A DNA stretch of 64,000 nucleotides. Source: Chloroflexota bacterium. GTDB lineage: Bacteria; Chloroflexota; Anaerolineae; Promineifilales; Promineifilaceae. This document shows positions 60,726-64,000 of this stretch, in pieces. The notes under the pieces are model-generated. The model saw only the letters and a program-made list of their open reading frames with translations, searched no databases and was not told the DNA's origin. The DNA is taken from assembly GCA_017993775.1 (NCBI GenBank), contig JAGOMA010000010.1, forward strand, positions 106,408-170,407. Reading direction: 5' to 3'. Made by a program: the position numbers and the translations under genes. Positions within the stretch are counted from its first letter, which is position 1, and each line of letters begins with the position of its first letter.

Positions 60726-61532
60726 TTACGAAGTGGCCGAGCGGCTGGCCGGCCTGCTCGCCCATAAGCGTGTCGGCTTGTGCATAAACAGGTAATAAAT
60801 CGCCAGCAGACCGCTGTAGATGACAACGGCCGTATAAACAATCATACCCGTCCGTTGCTCAGGCGGTGTCGTGGGCAGCCGCGTCAGGAACGGCACTATC
60901 AAGACCACATCGTAGGCCAGGAAACCCACCAACTGACCGGCGGCATTCACCCAGCTCGGCCGGACCAGCGCATACACAAAATACATCGCCGCCCCGAGGA
61001 ACATCGCGCCAATCACAACCGAGAGGTCCGGCGTGATTTTCCAGGGGATGATATTCGGCACGCGCCATAAAAGCTGTGTGCTCACTATCAGCAGAGCCGC
61101 GATGAAGCCTACAAACGACCAGCGCACGACTCCGGGCATTGGTATCGTGGTGTCGATGGGAATACGGATGCTCCACAGCACCAGCCCCAATCCGAACAAG
61201 GCTCCGAACACACACGCAATGCCATACATGGTCAACTGAGGCGTCTCGCTGTTAGCCCCCAGCCGAAACGAGAGGACGGCTACGGGCAGCAGAATCGTGA
61301 GGTAATCCAGACCGATACCGGCCAATGCGCCATAGTTTTTGGAGGCGGTAGCCCACAAAGTTGAGGCCGCTGCGGCGGCAAAGATGGAAGAAACAAAAAT
61401 GAACGTCAGAGGCGTCGTGCCTGGAAACGGCCACAAATTGACCGCCAAAGGCAGTTGCAGGAAGAAGGCGATGGCAAGGAAGAATTGTACGGCACAAATG
61501 AGAAAGAAGGTGTAGCGTGCGGGTTTTTTCAT
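60726..61532 (-). CDS. Multi-pass membrane protein of unknown function
   Basis: This 268-residue protein has about eight hydrophobic helices (for example FFLICAVQFFLAIAFFLQLPLA, TFIFVSSIFAAAAASTLWA and IVYTAVVIYSGLLAIYYLF). A GTAGGAT ribosome site is present. I do not recognise a family with certainty. The C-terminus is basic (MHKPTRLWASRPASRSATS). It is a single-gene unit as far as can be seen. Confidence 0.7.
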   Translation of the reverse strand: MKKPARYTFFLICAVQFFLAIAFFLQLPLAVNLWPFPGTTPLTFIFVSSIFAAAAASTLWATASKNYGALAGIGLDYLTILLPVAVLSFRLGANSETPQLTMYGIACVFGALFGLGLVLWSIRIPIDTTIPMPGVVRWSFVGFIAALLIVSTQLLWRVPNIIPWKITPDLSVVIGAMFLGAAMYFVYALVRPSWVNAAGQLVGFLAYDVVLIVPFLTRLPTTPPEQRTGMIVYTAVVIYSGLLAIYYLFMHKPTRLWASRPASRSATS

Positions 61533-61657
61533 TGCAACATCCTACACGCTTCTGGCAGATAACACAATAGCATGGCGTGTCGCCTGAGGGTATACGGCCG
61601 TTTTATATACCACCCACCCACCGCTCGTTTCGATGAGCAAAACAGGCCAGGCTGTCA

Positions 61658-61701
61658 GTAGCCGCGGTATCCCTACCGCGTATCTCCCGCAGCCTCGCTA
61701 C
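61658..61701. repeat. GTAGCCGC-type hairpin, diverged copy
   Basis: GTAGCCGCGGTATCCCTACCGCG at 61658 and GCAGCCTCGCTAC at 61689 match the first and last parts of the inverted repeat at 11624-11681, followed in both cases by AAATT. The stem is weaker here. Confidence 0.45.
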
Positions 61702-61752
61702 AAATTCCACAAACAAACCTCGCAAATCTGTTTGCAACAAAGCACTGAAGAT

Positions 61753-62208
61753 TTATGGACTGTTGTACCAGGCCGTTGAGCCTGCAGCCACCTCCCCCTG
61801 GAGCCTTGACGCCGGCGCATATCTACACAGGCAGCCAATCAGCGCCAACAGCGCCCCTGCGAGAGTCACATAAAGGCCAATATCTGTGGCCGCGTAAAAA
61901 CCTGCTGCTGGGGCTATCTCCACAATCCGTCGAAAGTCAAGCAGCGCCACCGACGCCGCCAGCATCGCCAGAACGCCCCCTGGGAGTACAAACCACCGCC
62001 GAGACGCTCCCCCGAACAGCAACTCGCCAAATAAGAGGATTAGCCCAATGCCGGCCGTCAAAAATCCATCCCCTTCCCAGCCTATTTCTATACCCTCGTA
62101 GGCAAGCCCACTCAGACCAAATAGATGAGGCACGGATATCCACGGCAGAAACCCTCCGACAATCAAGGCCAACGAGCCAACGAGTACCAATATTCTGCCC
62201 CTGTTCAT
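61753..62208 (-). CDS. Four-helix membrane protein of unknown function
   Basis: The ATG at 62206-62208 follows AGGAAGGTG at a proper distance. The 151-residue protein has four hydrophobic helices (ILVLVGSLALIVGGFLPWISV, FLTAGIGLILLFGELLFGG, VLPGGVLAMLAASVALL and IGLYVTLAGALLALIGCLC). The first-helix PWI motif is common in small Chloroflexi and actinobacterial membrane proteins of unknown role. The end is GSTAWYNSP. Confidence 0.65.
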   Translation of the reverse strand: MNRGRILVLVGSLALIVGGFLPWISVPHLFGLSGLAYEGIEIGWEGDGFLTAGIGLILLFGELLFGGASRRWFVLPGGVLAMLAASVALLDFRRIVEIAPAAGFYAATDIGLYVTLAGALLALIGCLCRYAPASRLQGEVAAGSTAWYNSP

Positions 62209-62288
62209 ACAACACACCTTCCTGTGAGGGTCTATCGACCCCGGCTAGCAAAACTCCGGGCGGCCTGACGCCACTCCGCACGCTGCAC

Positions 62289-62963
62289 TCACACCTCCGC
62301 ACGCAAATCCTTGTCCTCCATTTCCCAGGCATGATCAAGCGTGTGAAACGCGGTATGCCGAATCAGGTACCGGAGCGGCCACGTGCGGACCATGTTGCCC
62401 TGGGCATGAAACGCCCTGATGGCCTCACAATAGGCGCCGCGATGCGCCTTCAATCCCTCGTCGGTCAGCATCCCTTCCAGAGGCGTGCGCACGCCGAGCT
62501 TCTTCGCCCAGTCCAGCTCTGCGGCAAACGTATGCCGGACAATGTGGTCCCGGTCGCGCCCGCCGCCGCGCGGACCCCGCTGCATCTCCGCCGATACGCG
62601 CATACGCACCTCGTCGAAAAACGCCCAGGCCGCCTGCATCAGCGTCAGTTCCCGCGCCAATGCTTCGCCCGACATGGCTTGCCGGTCGATGCGCGAAAAG
62701 GCGAACGAGATACCCCAGAAGTCGGTAGAGCTTGTGCCCGGATAGCGCTCGACCACGTCGGCGTCGGCGATGGCCGCAAATACCGCCTCCATCCCCGCCA
62801 GCGTCGCCACCGCGGCATATCGTGGGACATAGGCGCGCAAGCGTTCGATCGCCGCCGCCTCGGTCTTGGCTCCGCGCTCAAGACCGGGCCACTCCGGCGC
62901 CACCGCCACCACCTTCTTACCCTTCGGTCCGATTTCCAGCGTCACCTGCATATCATTCACCAT
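62289..62963 (-). CDS. DinB-like protein with HicB-like N-terminus
   Basis: This 224-residue protein has a GAGGAGA ribosome site. Its first 60 residues (MQVTLEIGPKGKKVVAVAPEWPGLERGAKTEAAAIERLRAYVP) look like a HicB/antitoxin-type beta-beta-alpha fold. The rest is a four-helix region ending RHTAFHTLDHAWEMEDKDL, with three His placed as in DinB-superfamily proteins. The combination may be a self-contained metalloprotein. Function is unknown. Confidence 0.65.
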   Translation of the reverse strand: MVNDMQVTLEIGPKGKKVVAVAPEWPGLERGAKTEAAAIERLRAYVPRYAAVATLAGMEAVFAAIADADVVERYPGTSSTDFWGISFAFSRIDRQAMSGEALARELTLMQAAWAFFDEVRMRVSAEMQRGPRGGGRDRDHIVRHTFAAELDWAKKLGVRTPLEGMLTDEGLKAHRGAYCEAIRAFHAQGNMVRTWPLRYLIRHTAFHTLDHAWEMEDKDLRAEV

Positions 62964-63058
62964 AGGTTCTCCTCATGCCACTCTCTACTCCCCCAGACCA
63001 GATGATGCACGCCCCGGAGAGGCCCTCCAGGCGCTGCCGTGCCTGATGGCGAAGCGCG

Positions 63059-63409
63059 TTACTGCCGCAAAATCTTCCCCATCGCCTTGCCTTTTGCCAG
63101 CTCATCAATCAGTTTATCTAAATAGCGTATTTTTTGCATCAGCGGATCTTCGACTTCTTCAACACGAACACCGCACACCACGCCCTTAATAAGCAAACAG
63201 TTTGGATTCATGGCTGGGGCTTGCGCAAAAAACGTTTCAAAATCATTTTCCTGTTCAATTTGCTGCTGCAATCCCGCCTGGTCATAGCCCGTCAACCAGC
63301 AAATAATTTGGTCAACTTCTTGTTTCGTACGGTTTTTGCGCTCCGCTTTCTGAACATACAGCGGATAAACAGTGGCAAATGTTGTCGTAAAAATACGATG
63401 TTTAGGCAT
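63059..63409 (-). CDS. DUF2200 family protein
   Basis: This 116-residue protein has the DUF2200 pattern: [44 protein letters not shown], then a [49 protein letters not shown] end. The length is typical. It belongs to the group of small proteins with unknown function found in many bacteria. AAGGGAAAAAG precedes the ATG. Confidence 0.85.
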   Translation of the reverse strand: MPKHRIFTTTFATVYPLYVQKAERKNRTKQEVDQIICWLTGYDQAGLQQQIEQENDFETFFAQAPAMNPNCLLIKGVVCGVRVEEVEDPLMQKIRYLDKLIDELAKGKAMGKILRQ

Positions 63410-63470
63410 GAACTTTTTCCCTTGAAACTAGAATAGGATGAACGCGGAGCAAAATCTGCGTCATCTACAG

Positions 63471-63515
63471 ATTTTTAGATTGGACCAATCTTGGCGATTG
63501 GTCCAATCTAAAAAT
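63471..63515. repeat. Perfect 20-bp-arm hairpin of the AGATTGGACCAATC family
   Basis: ATTTTTAGATTGGACCAATC (63471-63490) and its exact complement (63496-63515) enclose a five-base loop. It lies between the divergent DUF2200 and XRE genes and is the best preserved copy of its family in the window. Confidence 0.85.
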
Positions 63516-63624
63516 CCACCCCTGTCGCCCAACTGACGCCCGGTTGTCGTAGACATGACTGCATTCTCTCGGCTATACTTCGCCTGGTTCAATAACCGCA
63601 AACGATAGAATGAGGGAAATGCAG

Positions 63625-64000
63625 ATGAAAATTGATTCAAGCCTGGTAAAGAAATTTCGCACGGCCGAAAACTGGTCGCAAGAGCAGCTCAGCGAGGCGT
63701 GCGGGCTGAGTCTGCGTACCATTCAACGGCTAGAAAACGGCGGCAATGCCTCCATCGAATCAGTCCGGGCGCTGGCTGCGGCGTTTGGGATTGACCCGAA
63801 CGAGCTAATGCTAGGCGAAACCGAGGCAACCCATACGCCCTGGGATGCGGTGAAAACCGGGCTGCGCGAGTTTGCTAACTTCTCTGGCACGACGACGCGC
63901 TATGAGTATGGGTGGTTTTTGTTATTTTTTGTGGTGGTAACGGCCGTAACCACCATCCTCCACGAAAAAGCATACCAAATTACGGCCGTCATCCTACTGC
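63625..64000 (+). CDS. XRE-family regulator with membrane segment, N-terminal part
   Basis: ATG codons at 63610, 63619 and 63625 are in frame; 63625 is preferred because GAGGG lies eight bases upstream. The visible 125 residues hold a Cro/C1-type HTH (KKFRTAENWSQEQLSEACGLSLRTIQRLENG, about residues 9-40). A linker and two hydrophobic segments follow (YGWFLLFFVVVTAVTTIL and ITAVIL). The frame is open at the right edge, so the full size is unknown. A membrane-bound regulator is likely. Confidence 0.8.
   Translation, partial: MKIDSSLVKKFRTAENWSQEQLSEACGLSLRTIQRLENGGNASIESVRALAAAFGIDPNELMLGETEATHTPWDAVKTGLREFANFSGTTTRYEYGWFLLFFVVVTAVTTILHEKAYQITAVILL

Overview
The window looks like a piece of a Chloroflexota chromosome (Anaerolineae/Caldilineae-like). 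This is an inference from gene content, Thr/Pro-rich lipoproteins, CtpE-like and DoxX-type proteins and moderate-to-high GC; there is no rRNA or marker gene here to prove it. I saw no tRNA, rRNA, CRISPR array, integrase or transposase. Two genome-wide signatures stand out. The palindromic octamer ACGGCCGT occurs again and again inside genes and in terminators. Several families of short palindromic repeats (cores CCCTAAGGG and AGATTGGACCAATCT) fill the intergenic gaps.

Layout. 1-11300: housekeeping and accessory genes, almost all on the minus strand (META/SH3 lipoprotein, DUF1269, a CtpE-like P-type ATPase, NYN-LOTUS protein, cupin, phosphotransferase, SRPBCC, Nudix, DUF5946). 11779-13633: DoxX and a divergent LysR regulator. 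13892-22077: a ten-gene minus-strand cluster reading arsR, tusA, mvhD/flpD-like, two hdrA/qmo flavoproteins, a small winged-helix gene, a qmoC-like membrane Fe-S protein, dsrE, a NifX-like protein and a thioredoxin-VKOR fusion. It reads as a sulfur-handling, quinone-linked Qmo/Hdr-type electron-transfer system without DsrAB, AprAB or HdrB in view. 22740-28968: secreted proteins, a small Cys-rich secreted peptide, a 29-residue peptide ORF, a TPR-CHAT putative protease and a zinc-ribbon protein. 29043-30431: an NCS2 permease.

30932-45621 is a glycerol/dihydroxyacetone regulon. Transcription runs leftward from dhaR through glpF, dhaK, dhaL, glpK, glpA, glpB and glpC, then two small genes, ending in a DhaM-HPr-EI fusion. 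The chain covers uptake (GlpF), phosphorylation (GlpK), anaerobic oxidation to DHAP with quinone reduction (GlpABC), and PEP-dependent phosphorylation of dihydroxyacetone (DhaKLM). Two matching inverted repeats sit just upstream of a sigma70-like promoter, and a long structured leader precedes glpF.

45733-64000: a bacterial expansin, a membrane-protein/winged-helix pair with a clear promoter-operator, a heavy-metal P-type ATPase with a zinc-ribbon-like insertion, a transaldolase-like protein that has lost the Schiff-base lysine, an acyl-CoA dehydrogenase, a PRC-barrel protein, an MFS-HEAT fusion, a methyltransferase-like protein, a CBS/CorC membrane protein, and a series of small stress or unknown-function genes (DUF3592, VOC fragment, GNAT, two DinB-like, membrane proteins, DUF2200). 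An XRE regulator runs off the right edge.
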